The notes: a model not told the origin generated them from the letters alone. A stretch of DNA of 64,000 bases from Ardenticatenales bacterium (GCA_020634795.1 JACKAZ010000010.1:78697-142696), one strand, 5' to 3'. Shown: positions 10,793-20,620, numbered from the stretch's first letter. A program made the numbers and translations.

Positions 10793-12376
10793 TTAGGGCA
10801 GCATCCCAATCGAAGGGGCATTGCCGTTGACGATTTCTACCAAGGCGTTGACCGACGGCTGCATCGGATCCAAGAAGAGGTTGGGGGCGAAGCCGATCAG
10901 CACCATCAGAATGACCAGCGGCACCAGAAGCGCCACTTCTTTGCGGGTCAGGTCGAGCAGCCCACGGTTCTCGTCGCGGTCGACCGGCCCGAAGAACATC
11001 TTATTGAAGAGGCGCAGCATGTAGGTCGCGGCCAGCACCACACCCAACGTGCCAAAGAGCGCCCACCACGGGTTGGCGGCGAACGCGCCCAGCAGCGCCA
11101 GGAATTCGCCGACGAAGCCGTTCAGGCCGGGCAGCCCCACGCTCGCCAGCATCGTGATCAAGAAGAAGGCGGCATAGATCGGCATGATCTTCCACAGCCC
11201 CCCGAAGGCATCGATGTCGCGGGTGTGGCGACGCTCATAGATCATCCCCACCAGCAGGAAGAGCGCGCCGGTGCTGATGCCGTGATTGATCATCTGCAAG
11301 ATGCCGCCGCTCAGCCCCTGCGCGTTCAGCGCGAAGATGCCGAGCATCACAAAGCCGAGGTGACTGACGGAGGAGTAGGCGACCAGGCTCTTGATATCTT
11401 TCTGCGCATAGGCGACCCACGCACCGTAGAGGATGCCGATGATCGCCAAGAGGGCGAAGAGCGGCGCAAAGTCGCGCGCCGGTTCGGGGAAGAAAGGCAG
11501 CGCGAAACGGAGGTAGCCGTAGGTTCCCATCTTCAGCAAGATGCCGGCCAGAATGACCGAACCCGCGGTCGGCGCTTGCACGTGGGCATCGGGCAACCAG
11601 GTGTGGAAGGGGAAGAGCGGCACCTTGATGGCGAAGGCCAGCGCGAAGGCCAAGAAGAACCACATCGCCGCATTGGCGGGCAGCGTGGCGAGCGTGGGGG
11701 CCAACTGTGGCAGCCCTTGCATCACGGGCAGCAGCTTGTCGAAGGCGAAGGCGATCTGCCCCGTGCCACTGGGCGAGACCAGGTTGACCATGCCCAGCCC
11801 CATGATCGCGGCCAGCATCAGCGCCGAGCCTGCCATGGTGTAGAGCACGAACTTCATCGTCGCGTAGATGCGGTTGCTGCCGCCCCAGATGCCGATCAGG
11901 AAGTACATCGGAATCAGCACGATCTCCCAGAAGATGAAGAAGAGGAAGAGGTCGAGCGCGACGAAGACCCCCAGCATCCCCGTCTCCAACAGAAGCATGA
12001 AGGCGTAGTACTCTTTCTTGCGCTCCGTCACACTGTCACTGGAGAACCAGACGGAGAGCACCATCAAGAGCGTGGTGAGCGGGATCAGCCAGAGGGAAAT
12101 CCCGTCTAAGCCGAGCAGATATTCCACCTTGAAGAGCGACTCCCCTTGGCGCGAGATCGCGTCGATCCAGTTGTACCGTTCCACAAACTGGAAGTCGGCC
12201 CGTGTCGGGTCGAAGCCGAAGATGACGAAGAGCGACAGGAGCGCCGTCAGCACGGTGAAGGCGAGCGCACTCGATTCCGCCATGTCGTCCGGCAAGATCG
12301 CCGTGATGATCGCCCCCACGAGTGGCAGGAAAATCAGAACGGTGAGAATCGGGAAACCCGACGTAAAAAAGTCCAT
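10793..12376 (-). CDS. nuoM: NADH-quinone oxidoreductase subunit M
   Basis: Antiporter-like membrane subunit of complex I that pumps protons. 527 residues with about 14 membrane segments, the normal size. The conserved glutamate lies in WEIVLIPMYFLIGIWGG and the key lysine and proline region is AFAIKVPLFPFHTWLPDAH. YAQKDIKSLVAYSSVSHLGF is the conserved segment of the Mrp-like family. The start is ATG with AGGGGA upstream. It is followed 29 bases later by nuoN and preceded 19 bases earlier by nuoL, so they are co-transcribed. Confidence 0.97.
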   Translation of the reverse strand: MDFFTSGFPILTVLIFLPLVGAIITAILPDDMAESSALAFTVLTALLSLFVIFGFDPTRADFQFVERYNWIDAISRQGESLFKVEYLLGLDGISLWLIPLTTLLMVLSVWFSSDSVTERKKEYYAFMLLLETGMLGVFVALDLFLFFIFWEIVLIPMYFLIGIWGGSNRIYATMKFVLYTMAGSALMLAAIMGLGMVNLVSPSGTGQIAFAFDKLLPVMQGLPQLAPTLATLPANAAMWFFLAFALAFAIKVPLFPFHTWLPDAHVQAPTAGSVILAGILLKMGTYGYLRFALPFFPEPARDFAPLFALLAIIGILYGAWVAYAQKDIKSLVAYSSVSHLGFVMLGIFALNAQGLSGGILQMINHGISTGALFLLVGMIYERRHTRDIDAFGGLWKIMPIYAAFFLITMLASVGLPGLNGFVGEFLALLGAFAANPWWALFGTLGVVLAATYMLRLFNKMFFGPVDRDENRGLLDLTRKEVALLVPLVILMVLIGFAPNLFLDPMQPSVNALVEIVNGNAPSIGMLP

Positions 12377-12395
12377 AGACGTTCAGTCCCCTAAG

Positions 12396-14543
12396 TTAGG
12401 ACGTGTGGGTGATAGGATCGGCGGCGGCTTCGACGGTTTTGCGGGGTCGCAGCGTCGTCCAGAGAATGAGGGCCAGCAGCCCCAAGCCCACCACGAAGGT
12501 CAAGATGGCCGGTGTGCCGAGCTGCGAGAAGTAGTTGCGCAGCTCGTTGGGAATCGTCAGAAACATGACGAAGCCGATGATAAAGAGGCCCGAGACGATG
12601 CCCAACGCATAGCTCCGTACGAAACCGCTCTGCAAGCGGCCGAGGCCGCCGCCACCCACCGAAAGCAGCTTCGCCACCCCGTTCACCGCGCCGTCGATGA
12701 CGAAGCGGTCGAAGAAGCGGGCGCTGAATGCGGCCAGCAGTTCGTAGGGGCGCACGATCAGCGCGTGGTAGATCTCATCCACGTACCATTTGTTGTACGA
12801 GAGCGCGTGGAGCAGGCCGCCCTTGGCCGTCGCCTCGCCGACCGTCTCGGCGGGTCGTCGCCCGTAGCGCAGGTAGGCCAGCGCGATGCCCGCGATCGCA
12901 ACAATGCTGGAGATCGCGAGTGAGGCCATAATCGGCAGGTGGTAGCCTTCGCCCTCGTGATGGCCGAGGCCGTAGAGCAGCGGCTCGAGCCAGTGGTGGA
13001 ATACCCCATCTTCGAGCGGCAGTCCGAAGATCAGGCCAGCCAACAGCGCGAAAGCGGCCAGAATCATCAGCGGCACGGTCATCACCGATGGGCTTTCGTG
13101 GGCGTGGGCTGCCGCTTCGGTGCGCGGCTTGCCCCAGAAGACCATGAAGAACTGGCGGAAGGTGTAGAAGGCGGTCATGAAGGCGGTGACGATCCCGATG
13201 ACGTAGAGGAGGTTGTAGCCGCCATGTTGGGTCAGTGTGAGGATTTCGTCTTTCGAGAAGAAGCCGGAGGTGAGCGGGAAACCTGCCAGCGCCAAGCCGC
13301 CGATCAGGAAGGTCCAGGCGGTGGCTGGCATCTTCTGCCAGAGGCCGCCCATGTTGCGCATATCCTGCACATCGAAGCTGTCGGCGTGGCCGTGCTCGTC
13401 CGTTGCGTGGTCGTCGGCCTCGGCGGGCTGGCCGTGGCTGATCGCGTGGTGGCCATGCTCCATGCCGTGCATCACCGAGCCGGAGCCGAGGAAGAGCAGC
13501 GCCTTGAAGAAGGCGTGGGTGAAGAGATGGAAGATGGCCGCGATGTAGGCGCCCGTCCCCACCCCCAAAAACATGTAGCCAAGCTGGGAAACGGTCGAAT
13601 AAGCTAACACACGCTTAATATCGGTTTGGGTCAGGGCGATGGTCGCCGCAAACAGGGCGGTCAGCACCCCGATCCACGCCACCAGATCGCGGGTCAGGAA
13701 ATTGCTGATCAGAATCGCCTCATCCAACATCGGGGCCGAGCGGACCAGCAGGTAGACGCCCGCCGTTACCATCGTCGCCGCGTGGATCAGCGCCGAGACC
13801 GGCGTGGGGCCGGCCATGGCATCCGGCAGCCAGACGTAGAGTGGAATCTGGGCCGACTTGCCCGTACAGCCGACGAAGAAGAGGAAGGTGATCAGCCCCA
13901 AGACCCCCGCGCTCACCGCCTCGATGCTGCCGAAGATGTCGGCGTAGGCCAGCGAGCCGAAGGTCGTCCATGTCAGAAAGATACCGAGCAGCACCGCGAA
14001 GTCGCCGATGCGGTTGACGATGAAGGCCTTCTTCCCGGCGTCGGCGTTGACCGTATCGCTGAACCAGAAGCTGATCAGCAGGTAGGAGCAGAGGCCCACC
14101 CCTTCCCAGCCGAGGAACATCAGCAGATAGTTGTCGCCCAGCACCAGCATCAGCATGGCGAAGACGAAGAGGTTCAGATAGATGAAATAGCGCCGTATTC
14201 CCGGATCATGCGCCATGTAGCCGATGGAGTACATGTGGATCAGGAAGCCGACCCCCGTAATCACCATCGTCATCAGCAGCGAAAGCTGATCGACGAGGAA
14301 GGAGAGGGTAACCGAGAAATCGCCCGCCGTCATCCAGCGGTAGAGCGTGACCGTTTCGCCACCGAACTCTTCGCCCAGCCCGCGCACTTGGAAGATGGTA
14401 ACGAGGGTCAGCGCCGCCGCGATGCCGACCAGCAACGTGGCCAGCCATGCCGACGCCTTGCCGGAGAGGAATCTGCCGAAGAAGGTGTTGATGACAACGC
14501 CCAGCAGGGGCAGCAGGGGGATCAGCCAGATTAAGTCAATCAT
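12396..14543 (-). CDS. nuoL: NADH-quinone oxidoreductase subunit L
   Basis: The largest antiporter-like complex I subunit, with the long lateral helix at its C-terminus. 715 residues. Motifs include FFVGCTGKSAQIPLYVWLPD, GPTPVSALIHAATMVTAGVY and TDIKRVLAYSTVSQLGYMFL. A histidine-rich linker (HGMEHGHHAISHGQ, then DDHATDEHGHAD) is inserted in a loop around residues 360-390, with a second His-rich stretch near 520. The stretch is longer and richer in His than usual and may bind metal, which is only an inference. It sits between nuoK and nuoM with short gaps. Confidence 0.97.
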   Translation of the reverse strand: MIDLIWLIPLLPLLGVVINTFFGRFLSGKASAWLATLLVGIAAALTLVTIFQVRGLGEEFGGETVTLYRWMTAGDFSVTLSFLVDQLSLLMTMVITGVGFLIHMYSIGYMAHDPGIRRYFIYLNLFVFAMLMLVLGDNYLLMFLGWEGVGLCSYLLISFWFSDTVNADAGKKAFIVNRIGDFAVLLGIFLTWTTFGSLAYADIFGSIEAVSAGVLGLITFLFFVGCTGKSAQIPLYVWLPDAMAGPTPVSALIHAATMVTAGVYLLVRSAPMLDEAILISNFLTRDLVAWIGVLTALFAATIALTQTDIKRVLAYSTVSQLGYMFLGVGTGAYIAAIFHLFTHAFFKALLFLGSGSVMHGMEHGHHAISHGQPAEADDHATDEHGHADSFDVQDMRNMGGLWQKMPATAWTFLIGGLALAGFPLTSGFFSKDEILTLTQHGGYNLLYVIGIVTAFMTAFYTFRQFFMVFWGKPRTEAAAHAHESPSVMTVPLMILAAFALLAGLIFGLPLEDGVFHHWLEPLLYGLGHHEGEGYHLPIMASLAISSIVAIAGIALAYLRYGRRPAETVGEATAKGGLLHALSYNKWYVDEIYHALIVRPYELLAAFSARFFDRFVIDGAVNGVAKLLSVGGGGLGRLQSGFVRSYALGIVSGLFIIGFVMFLTIPNELRNYFSQLGTPAILTFVVGLGLLALILWTTLRPRKTVEAAADPITHTS

Positions 14544-14561
14544 TTGGTTGCTATCCGAGTG

Positions 14562-14879
14562 TTAGCCGTAGAGTTCGTGGGCTTCGTCGATATCGGTGGT
14601 GCCCAAACTGCGATAGAAGGCCACGATCAGCGCCAAGCCGACCGCGACTTCCGCCGCCGCCACCGTCATCACGAAGAAGACGACCACTTGGCCGTCGAGC
14701 GAGACCAAGTCGCGCGCCAGGGCAACGAAGCTGAGGTTAACGGCGTTCAGCATCAGTTCGATGGAGAGGAAGGCGATGATCGCGCTCCGTCGCATCAGCA
14801 CACCGAGCACGCCCAAGCTGAAGAGAATCGCGCTCAAGATGAGGTAATGGGTGGTGGTGATGGTGGTTAGGGCTTCCAC
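14562..14879 (-). CDS. nuoK: NADH-quinone oxidoreductase subunit K
   Basis: Small membrane subunit with three helices, 105 residues, part of the proton channel at the base of complex I. The conserved glutamate is in SIELMLNAVNLSFVA (second helix), and HYLILSAILFSLGVLGVL forms the first helix. It is followed by nuoL after 18 bases. A 153-base gap upstream separates it from nuoJ and holds the recurrent word GGTGCATGGTGCAGGGTGCA. Confidence 0.96.
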   Translation of the reverse strand: MEALTTITTTHYLILSAILFSLGVLGVLMRRSAIIAFLSIELMLNAVNLSFVALARDLVSLDGQVVVFFVMTVAAAEVAVGLALIVAFYRSLGTTDIDEAHELYG

Positions 14880-15032
14880 GTCGTTCGTTCCTTGTAGATT
14901 AGATTTGCCTTGCCAAAGCGAGAGCGGCGGGCGATATTCCGACGGCCGTCACGTTGGGTGCATGGTGCAGGGTGCATGGGAGAGGCTGCATTCCCATGAA
15001 CACGCAACGTAACGTGTTCCAGCGCGCCACGC

Positions 15033-15575
15033 TTAAACGACTTCGTCGAGATCGAGCACTTCTTCCCGCTTGGTGCGATAGGCGCCACGCCGCCCCAAGA
15101 CGACCGCGCCGACCGTTGCCGCCAGCAGCAACAGCGCGGTCACCTCGACCGGCAGGATATATTCACTGTAGAGCAGCCGCGCCAGCGAGGCCGGATCACT
15201 GAATTCGGGGCCGATCAGCGTCGCCGTGACCCCCGTCAGGTTGCGGACATCCATCATCGGCACCAGCGCGACGATCAGCAACAGCACCAGCAGGATGGCG
15301 GCGGGCCGCTGCACCGCAAGGTGTTCCCACAACGGGCCGGGGTCGTTGCCCATCAACATCACCACGAAGAGGAAGAGCACCAGAATCGCGCCCGCATAGA
15401 CAATGACCTGCACCGCCGCGATGAAGGGCGCTTGCAGCATCAGGTAGAACACGGCCACGACCGCGAAGTTGACGACCATCGCCAAGACGCCGTGGACAGT
15501 GTTACGGCCAAAGATCAGCACCAGCGCCGCGCCGATCGCCACGATCGACAAGAGCCAGAAGATCAGCGCACTCAT
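15033..15575 (-). CDS. nuoJ: NADH-quinone oxidoreductase subunit J
   Basis: Membrane subunit of complex I with five helices, 180 residues. The helix VIVYAGAILVLFLFVVMLMG contains the conserved pi-bulge region of this family, and VLAMVVNFAVVAVFYLML precedes it. Its ATG overlaps the end of nuoI by four bases, indicating translational coupling. The charged C-terminus (TKREEVLDLDEVV) is a short extension facing the cytoplasm. Confidence 0.96.
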   Translation of the reverse strand: MSALIFWLLSIVAIGAALVLIFGRNTVHGVLAMVVNFAVVAVFYLMLQAPFIAAVQVIVYAGAILVLFLFVVMLMGNDPGPLWEHLAVQRPAAILLVLLLIVALVPMMDVRNLTGVTATLIGPEFSDPASLARLLYSEYILPVEVTALLLLAATVGAVVLGRRGAYRTKREEVLDLDEVV

Positions 15576-16207
15576 GAGCGGTACTCCTCGTCATCGATCA
15601 CGCCGTCGCGATCCGCATCCAGCAAACTGCGCCGCACGTAGGCCGAGACCTTTTCCTCCGGCGCGACATAGGTGGTGATGCGGCCACCCGGCGGCGGCCC
15701 TTCGGCCCGGTTCATATGGGTCGAGGGGTTTTCCATGAACTGGGGCGGGGGCGCATAGCTCTGCTGCGGCGTCCCTTCGGCTCCGGGGGGCGGCGGCACG
15801 ATCAGCATATCCTTGGTGTAGATCATCGCTTCGCGCGAGTAGCTGGCCAGCTCGTAGTTGTGCTCCAGCACGATGGCATCGACGGGGCAGGCTTCTTCGC
15901 AGTAGCCGCAGAAGATGCAGCGCAACATGTTGATCTCGTAGGTCTCGGCGTACCGTTCGCCCGGCGAGTAGCGCGCCTCGTTGGTGTTTTCGGCGGGCAC
16001 CACATAGATCGCGTCTGCAGGGCAGGCCGCCGAGCAGAGTGAACAACCGATGCAGCGCTCCAAACCGTTGTCGTGGCGCTTCAGCTCGTGTCGGCCCCGA
16101 AAACGCTCAAAGACCGGTCGCTTGACCTCCGGGTAGGAGATCGTGACCGGCTTACGGAACATCGTTTTGAGCGTGGTGCCAAAACCTTTTATCATCGCAT
16201 CGAGCAT
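15572..16207 (-). CDS. nuoI: NADH-quinone oxidoreductase subunit I with C-terminal EF-hand-like loop
   Basis: Carries the two [4Fe-4S] clusters that hand electrons from the NuoG/CD arm to NuoB. 211 residues. Cluster motifs are CIGCSLCSAACPADAIY and CIFCGYCEEACPVDAI. After the usual core there is a proline-rich tail and then, near residues 196-207, DADRDGVIDDEE, which matches the 12-residue calcium loop pattern DxDxDGxIxxxE. I know of no such loop in standard NuoI. Whether it binds calcium is unknown. It overlaps nuoJ by four bases and is preceded by nuoH after a 122-base gap. Confidence 0.95.
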   Translation of the reverse strand: MLDAMIKGFGTTLKTMFRKPVTISYPEVKRPVFERFRGRHELKRHDNGLERCIGCSLCSAACPADAIYVVPAENTNEARYSPGERYAETYEINMLRCIFCGYCEEACPVDAIVLEHNYELASYSREAMIYTKDMLIVPPPPGAEGTPQQSYAPPPQFMENPSTHMNRAEGPPPGGRITTYVAPEEKVSAYVRRSLLDADRDGVIDDEEYRS

Positions 16208-16329
16208 GGGTCGCTCCTTAGTGAGTGCTCAGTACACGTCGTTTTTGCGTGGCGGGACGCAAAGCTCGTTCAACGCAGAGCCGCAAAATAGCCATGCACG
16301 GCCATCGCGCTCTCTATCTCTAGTCTGCC

Positions 16330-17358
16330 TCACCCCAACAGGCCGAAGAAGTTGGTGTCGGCGGCGACGATGCCGATCGCGGTCAGGGCCACGTTCAGCA
16401 CGGAGAGCGGGAGTAGGATTTTCCAGCCGATCGACATCAGCCGGTCGTAGCGGACGCGCGGCAGCGTGGCCCGCACCCAGACGAAGAAGAAGAGAATCAG
16501 AATAATCTTGATGATGAGGTAAATCGGCCCAAGGATTGGCAGCGCATCCACGAAGGGACCACGCCAGCCACCGAGGTAGAGCGTGGCCGCCACCGCGCTG
16601 ATCACGATCATCGAGATGTATTCCCCCATGTAGAACATGGCGAATTTCATGCCGCTGTACTCGGTGTGAAAGCCAGCGACCAACTCCTGCTCCGCTTCGG
16701 GCAGGTCGAAGGGGGCGCGTTTCGTTTCGGCCAACATGGTGATGATAAAGATGATGAAGCCAAGCGGTTGCAGCAGAATGAACCATTTGCCGCCCGCTTG
16801 CGCATCCACGATATCCCCCAGCGACATGGAGGCCGCCAGCATCACCACGCCGACCACGGCGAGGCCCATCGCCAGCTCGTAGCTGAGCATCTGGGCCGAG
16901 GCGCGGATCCCGCCCATCAGCGCATATTTGTTGTTGCTGGCCCAGCCCGCCAACACCACGCCGTAAACGGCCAGAGAGCCGATGCCGAGGAAGAAGAGGG
17001 TGCCGATGTTGATGTCGGCCAACGCCAAGCTGACTTCCCGACCAAAGAGGGTCATGTCCGGCCCCCACGGCACCACCGCGACCGACATCAGCGCCGTGAT
17101 CACCACCGCAATCGGAGCGATCATGAAGAGCAATCGATCCGCATCACGTGGGATGATGTCCTCTTTGAAAAGCAGCTTCAGACCGTCGGCGGCGGGTTGC
17201 AAGAAGCCCTTCGGCCCCACGCGGTCTGGCCCGACACGCGACTGGATCGCGGCCAGCACCCGTCGCTCAAAGAGCGTCAGGTAGGCGAAGCCCGTCAGCA
17301 AGACGAAGACCAGCGCCAGAAGTTTGATGATGATTTCGACCCAATCGCCTGCGACCAT
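16330..17358 (-). CDS. nuoH: NADH-quinone oxidoreductase subunit H
   Basis: Membrane subunit forming the quinone-binding chamber at the junction of the arms of complex I. 342 residues with eight helices. Conserved motifs are RVGPDRVGPKGFLQPAADG, KLLFKEDIIP and DLPEAEQELVAGFHTEYSG, with the conserved acidic residues present. About 135 bases separate it from nuoG upstream; that gap has the recurring word ATTCGCCATTCGCTAT and no gene. Confidence 0.97.
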   Translation of the reverse strand: MVAGDWVEIIIKLLALVFVLLTGFAYLTLFERRVLAAIQSRVGPDRVGPKGFLQPAADGLKLLFKEDIIPRDADRLLFMIAPIAVVITALMSVAVVPWGPDMTLFGREVSLALADINIGTLFFLGIGSLAVYGVVLAGWASNNKYALMGGIRASAQMLSYELAMGLAVVGVVMLAASMSLGDIVDAQAGGKWFILLQPLGFIIFIITMLAETKRAPFDLPEAEQELVAGFHTEYSGMKFAMFYMGEYISMIVISAVAATLYLGGWRGPFVDALPILGPIYLIIKIILILFFFVWVRATLPRVRYDRLMSIGWKILLPLSVLNVALTAIGIVAADTNFFGLLG

Positions 17359-17492
17359 GGGGCTTTGACTCCGAACTTGTAGATTGTTGGGAAAGAACAG
17401 GGTTCGTTACGTTATTCAGTGGAGAATGGAGAATGGAAAATGGATGACATTGTTCATTTCATTGCATTGCCATGTTTCCTATTCGCCATTCG

Positions 17493-20150
17493 CTATGCTG
17501 GCATCGCTTCGACCGCGCGTTCCACCGTGGCGAATTGCGCGGTAGTGCCGAGCGCGGGCGTGGCGTTCACGTCGCTGCACTGACGCGGCAGGACGATGGC
17601 CCCGCGCACCAGCGCTTCATCAATGATCACGGGCAGCGTCGAATCGCGGCCATCGACGCGGACATGGACAGGGTCACCCCAGACGATGCCCAGTCCAGCG
17701 GCATCTTCGGGACTCATCTTCACGAAACCGCTGGAGCGTCGCCCGTCCAGCAGTTCGGTACGCGCAATGAGCGTCCCGTTGTCGTACTGCTTGTTCTGGA
17801 AGATCACGCGGAAGCCGTCACCCCGTTCAATCTCCTGCAACGCCGGTGTGGCGAGGTCGTATTTCGGGCGACGACCCTCGGCTTCCGTGGCCCACTGTTG
17901 GCCATACCATGCGTTCAGGAACGAGGTTCCGCTATAGATATGATGGCCGAAGGCATTCTTCGTCCAAGCCACGGGATCCCCGCGCAAAGCGTCGTAAGTC
18001 ATGCCTTTGTAGGCTTTCACCGATTTGGCGATCTCCGCCGCGACGTCCTGCGCGGTGTAACAGCCGGGCCAGTCGGCGCCCAGCGCAGCGGCCAGCCGCC
18101 TGACGATCTGCCAATCGGGCAGCGCGGCGCCCTTGGGTTCCAGCGCCTTTTCGTAGCGCTGCACGCGGCGCATCAGGCTGGTCCACGTGCCGTCCCGCTC
18201 CGCGAAGGCGGCGGCGGGCAGCACCACATCGGCCAATTGCGCCGTTTCGGTCATGAAGAGCTCTTGCACGACCAGGAAATCGAGCGCCTCAAGCGTGGCA
18301 CGGCTCGCGGCCCGTTCCGCCGCCGGATCGCTGGCGATGATCCACATCGCTCGCAGCCCCGCTTCGCCGGAAAGCATCGCGTCGCTGGTGGCGCCCCCGT
18401 CGCTGGGCAGCGCGCCCATGTCGGCCACACCCTGCGAATTGTTGTGGGGCAGCAGCGGCAACAGCCCGCTGTTCAGTTGGCCCGCCTTGCCCGACGCGGC
18501 CAGCAGCGCCACCAGCGCATCGACCAGCGCGGGCGCATTGGCCCCGGCATTGACCACCGCCTCGCGGCCCAGCAGCACCACCAAGTTGCTGGCGTTGCCG
18601 AGGGCCGCTACCACGTCATCCACCGCTTCGGGCGAAAGCCCGGTCTGGTTCAACGTTTCGCGCGGATGGAGCGTCATGATCCCATCGTAGAGTTCGTCGC
18701 CGCCGCCGAGCTTGCCGAAGTCGGGCTTCTCGTCGTTGAAGAGCACCCGTAGCAAGAGTGCCGCGAAGTGGGCTTCAGCGCCCGGGACGATACGGAGCGG
18801 GGTTTGGGCATCGTGCATCTCCTTGACGGAACGGCTCTGGGTCAGGATGAGCTGCGCGCCCTTCTGCACAGCGTCGCGAACCGTCAGGTAGAGCGATGGC
18901 TGCTCCTCTTCCAGATCGGTGCCGATGGCAAGGATGACCGTCCCTGCCCCCAAATCAGCCAGATTCGAGCCGCTGCTCAATCCGACCTTCGCCACCGCCT
19001 CTTCGACGCCGGTGCCGGTCGGCCAATGGAGCCGCGAATCGATGTTCGGCGTGCCGATTGCGTCGCGCAGCAGCTTCACCGCCAAGAAGGCATCTTCGTT
19101 GGCGATGCGGTCCCCGATGAGCGCACCGATGGCCTCGGCCCCGTGTGCCTCGACGGTTTCGCCGAGCCGAGCGGCGACCAGTTCCAGCGCTTCTTGCCAT
19201 GTGGCGTCGCGGAATTCGCCGTTCTCTTTGATGAGCGGCGTCGTCAGCCGATCGCTGCTGCCGACGAAGTGGTGGCCGAAGCGGGCCTTATCGGAGATCC
19301 AAATCCCGTTCACCCAATCGTTCTGGCGGGGCATGACGCGCTTGATGCCGTCGGCGCGGGTGCCGAGCATGATGTTGCTGCCGACCGCGTCGAACGGATC
19401 GAGCGAAGGGACGTTCGTCAGTTCCCAAACGCGGGCCTTGAAGCGGAAGTCCTCGGTCGTCAGCGCTCCCACAGGACAGATATCGGTCGTGTTGCCGCTG
19501 AAATAGCTGTCGAAGGGCGGCACCGAATCGGTGACGATCTCCTGCCCACGGTTGCGGCCCGCGAATTTCAGCACCGGATCGCCCGCCACATCTTCGCAGA
19601 AGCGGACGCAGCGCGAACAGTAGATGCAGCGCTCGCGGTCGAGCCAGATCAGTTCACCGAGCGGAATCGGTTTCTCGAAATGGTATTTGTTCCGCTTGTA
19701 GAAGCGGCTCATGTCGGGGCCGTAGGCAAAGGTGAGGTCCTGCAGCGGACACTCGCCCCCCTTGTCACAGACGGGGCAATCGAGCGGGTGAGAGGTCAGC
19801 AAGAATTCCAACGTCCCGCGCCACGCATCTTCCACACGGTCGTTGTTGGTGCGGATGTGCATACCCGGATTGACCGGCGTGGTGCAGGCCGGCACCAGCT
19901 TCGGCCCCCACTGCACCGTCGGGTTGCCCGCCTCGTCCACCATCGCCGTGCCATCACGGTTGAGGCTGTTGCCCGTCTCCACCAAGCACATGCGGCACAT
20001 GCCGACCGGCTCCAGTTGGGGATGGTAACAGAAGACCGGGATCTCCAAATCGACCGCTTTGGTGGCTTCCACCACCAGCGTCCCTTTGGGAACCTCGACT
20101 TCTTCGCCATTGACGAAAATGGTGACCATCTCTTGTTCGTTTGCCATCAC
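17493..20150 (-). CDS. nuoG: NADH-quinone oxidoreductase subunit G
   Basis: Iron-sulfur subunit of the NADH-side arm. 885 residues. The N-terminal [2Fe-2S] ferredoxin domain has CYHPQLEPVGMCRMCLVE. It is followed by the His-Cys3 cluster motif HPLDCPVCDKGGECPLQD and a second cluster motif CIYCSRCVRFCEDVAGD. The rest is a molybdopterin-oxidoreductase-like domain, which in complex I lacks the cofactor. It ends with an OB-like domain around SSGFVKMSPEDAAGLGI. The start MMANEQEMVTIFVNGEEVE fits the family. The upstream gap to nuoF contains the 78-bp tandem repeat. Confidence 0.97.
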   Translation of the reverse strand: MMANEQEMVTIFVNGEEVEVPKGTLVVEATKAVDLEIPVFCYHPQLEPVGMCRMCLVETGNSLNRDGTAMVDEAGNPTVQWGPKLVPACTTPVNPGMHIRTNNDRVEDAWRGTLEFLLTSHPLDCPVCDKGGECPLQDLTFAYGPDMSRFYKRNKYHFEKPIPLGELIWLDRERCIYCSRCVRFCEDVAGDPVLKFAGRNRGQEIVTDSVPPFDSYFSGNTTDICPVGALTTEDFRFKARVWELTNVPSLDPFDAVGSNIMLGTRADGIKRVMPRQNDWVNGIWISDKARFGHHFVGSSDRLTTPLIKENGEFRDATWQEALELVAARLGETVEAHGAEAIGALIGDRIANEDAFLAVKLLRDAIGTPNIDSRLHWPTGTGVEEAVAKVGLSSGSNLADLGAGTVILAIGTDLEEEQPSLYLTVRDAVQKGAQLILTQSRSVKEMHDAQTPLRIVPGAEAHFAALLLRVLFNDEKPDFGKLGGGDELYDGIMTLHPRETLNQTGLSPEAVDDVVAALGNASNLVVLLGREAVVNAGANAPALVDALVALLAASGKAGQLNSGLLPLLPHNNSQGVADMGALPSDGGATSDAMLSGEAGLRAMWIIASDPAAERAASRATLEALDFLVVQELFMTETAQLADVVLPAAAFAERDGTWTSLMRRVQRYEKALEPKGAALPDWQIVRRLAAALGADWPGCYTAQDVAAEIAKSVKAYKGMTYDALRGDPVAWTKNAFGHHIYSGTSFLNAWYGQQWATEAEGRRPKYDLATPALQEIERGDGFRVIFQNKQYDNGTLIARTELLDGRRSSGFVKMSPEDAAGLGIVWGDPVHVRVDGRDSTLPVIIDEALVRGAIVLPRQCSDVNATPALGTTAQFATVERAVEAMPA

Positions 20151-20267
20151 TTTGAACCCTTGTTAGTCAGGAACTTTTCTTGCGGCTGCGCCGCAGAAGG
20201 TAAGTCTTGTATCCGTTTGGTGCATGGTGCATGGTGCATAACCGACCTTCTAGTCTAACCTATCGCC

Positions 20268-20620
20268 CATGCACCTTGCACTCGCACGACGTTTGACGGC
20301 TGGTACAAGGTGCAAGGTACAACTGGATATTTCACTTACAGCATCCTTGCACTTTGCACTCGCACGACGTTTGACGGCTGGCACAAGGTGCGGGGTACAA
20401 ATGGATATCTCACTTACAGAATCCTTGCACCTTGCACTCGCACGACGTTTGACGGCTGGTACAAGGTGCAAGGTACAAATGGATATTTCACTTACAGCAT
20501 CCTTGCACTTGGCACCAAGCACTCGCACGACGTTTGACGGCTGGTACAAGGTGCAAGGTACAAATGGATATCTCACTTACAGCATCCTTGCACTTGGCAC
20601 CTTGCACCCGTACGCGGTGC
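20268..20620. repeat. 78-bp tandem repeat between nuoF and nuoG
   Basis: The word GCACGACGTTTGACGGCTGG starts at 20284, 20362, 20440 and 20525, giving a period of 78, 78 and 85 bases, with a partial fifth unit to about 20620. The third spacing is longer by seven bases (GGCACCA). The unit also contains two inverted words, CCTTGCACCTTGCA and TGCAAGGTACAA. Because 78 is a multiple of three, both strands stay open as 26-residue repeats, which I do not take as a gene. It sits inside the nuo operon, so it would be transcribed into mRNA. Confidence 0.9.

Noticed and set aside
20250..20576. Protein of 26-residue repeats between nuoF and nuoG
   Set aside because: Both strands are open because the 78-bp period is a multiple of three; there is no ribosome site or known family.
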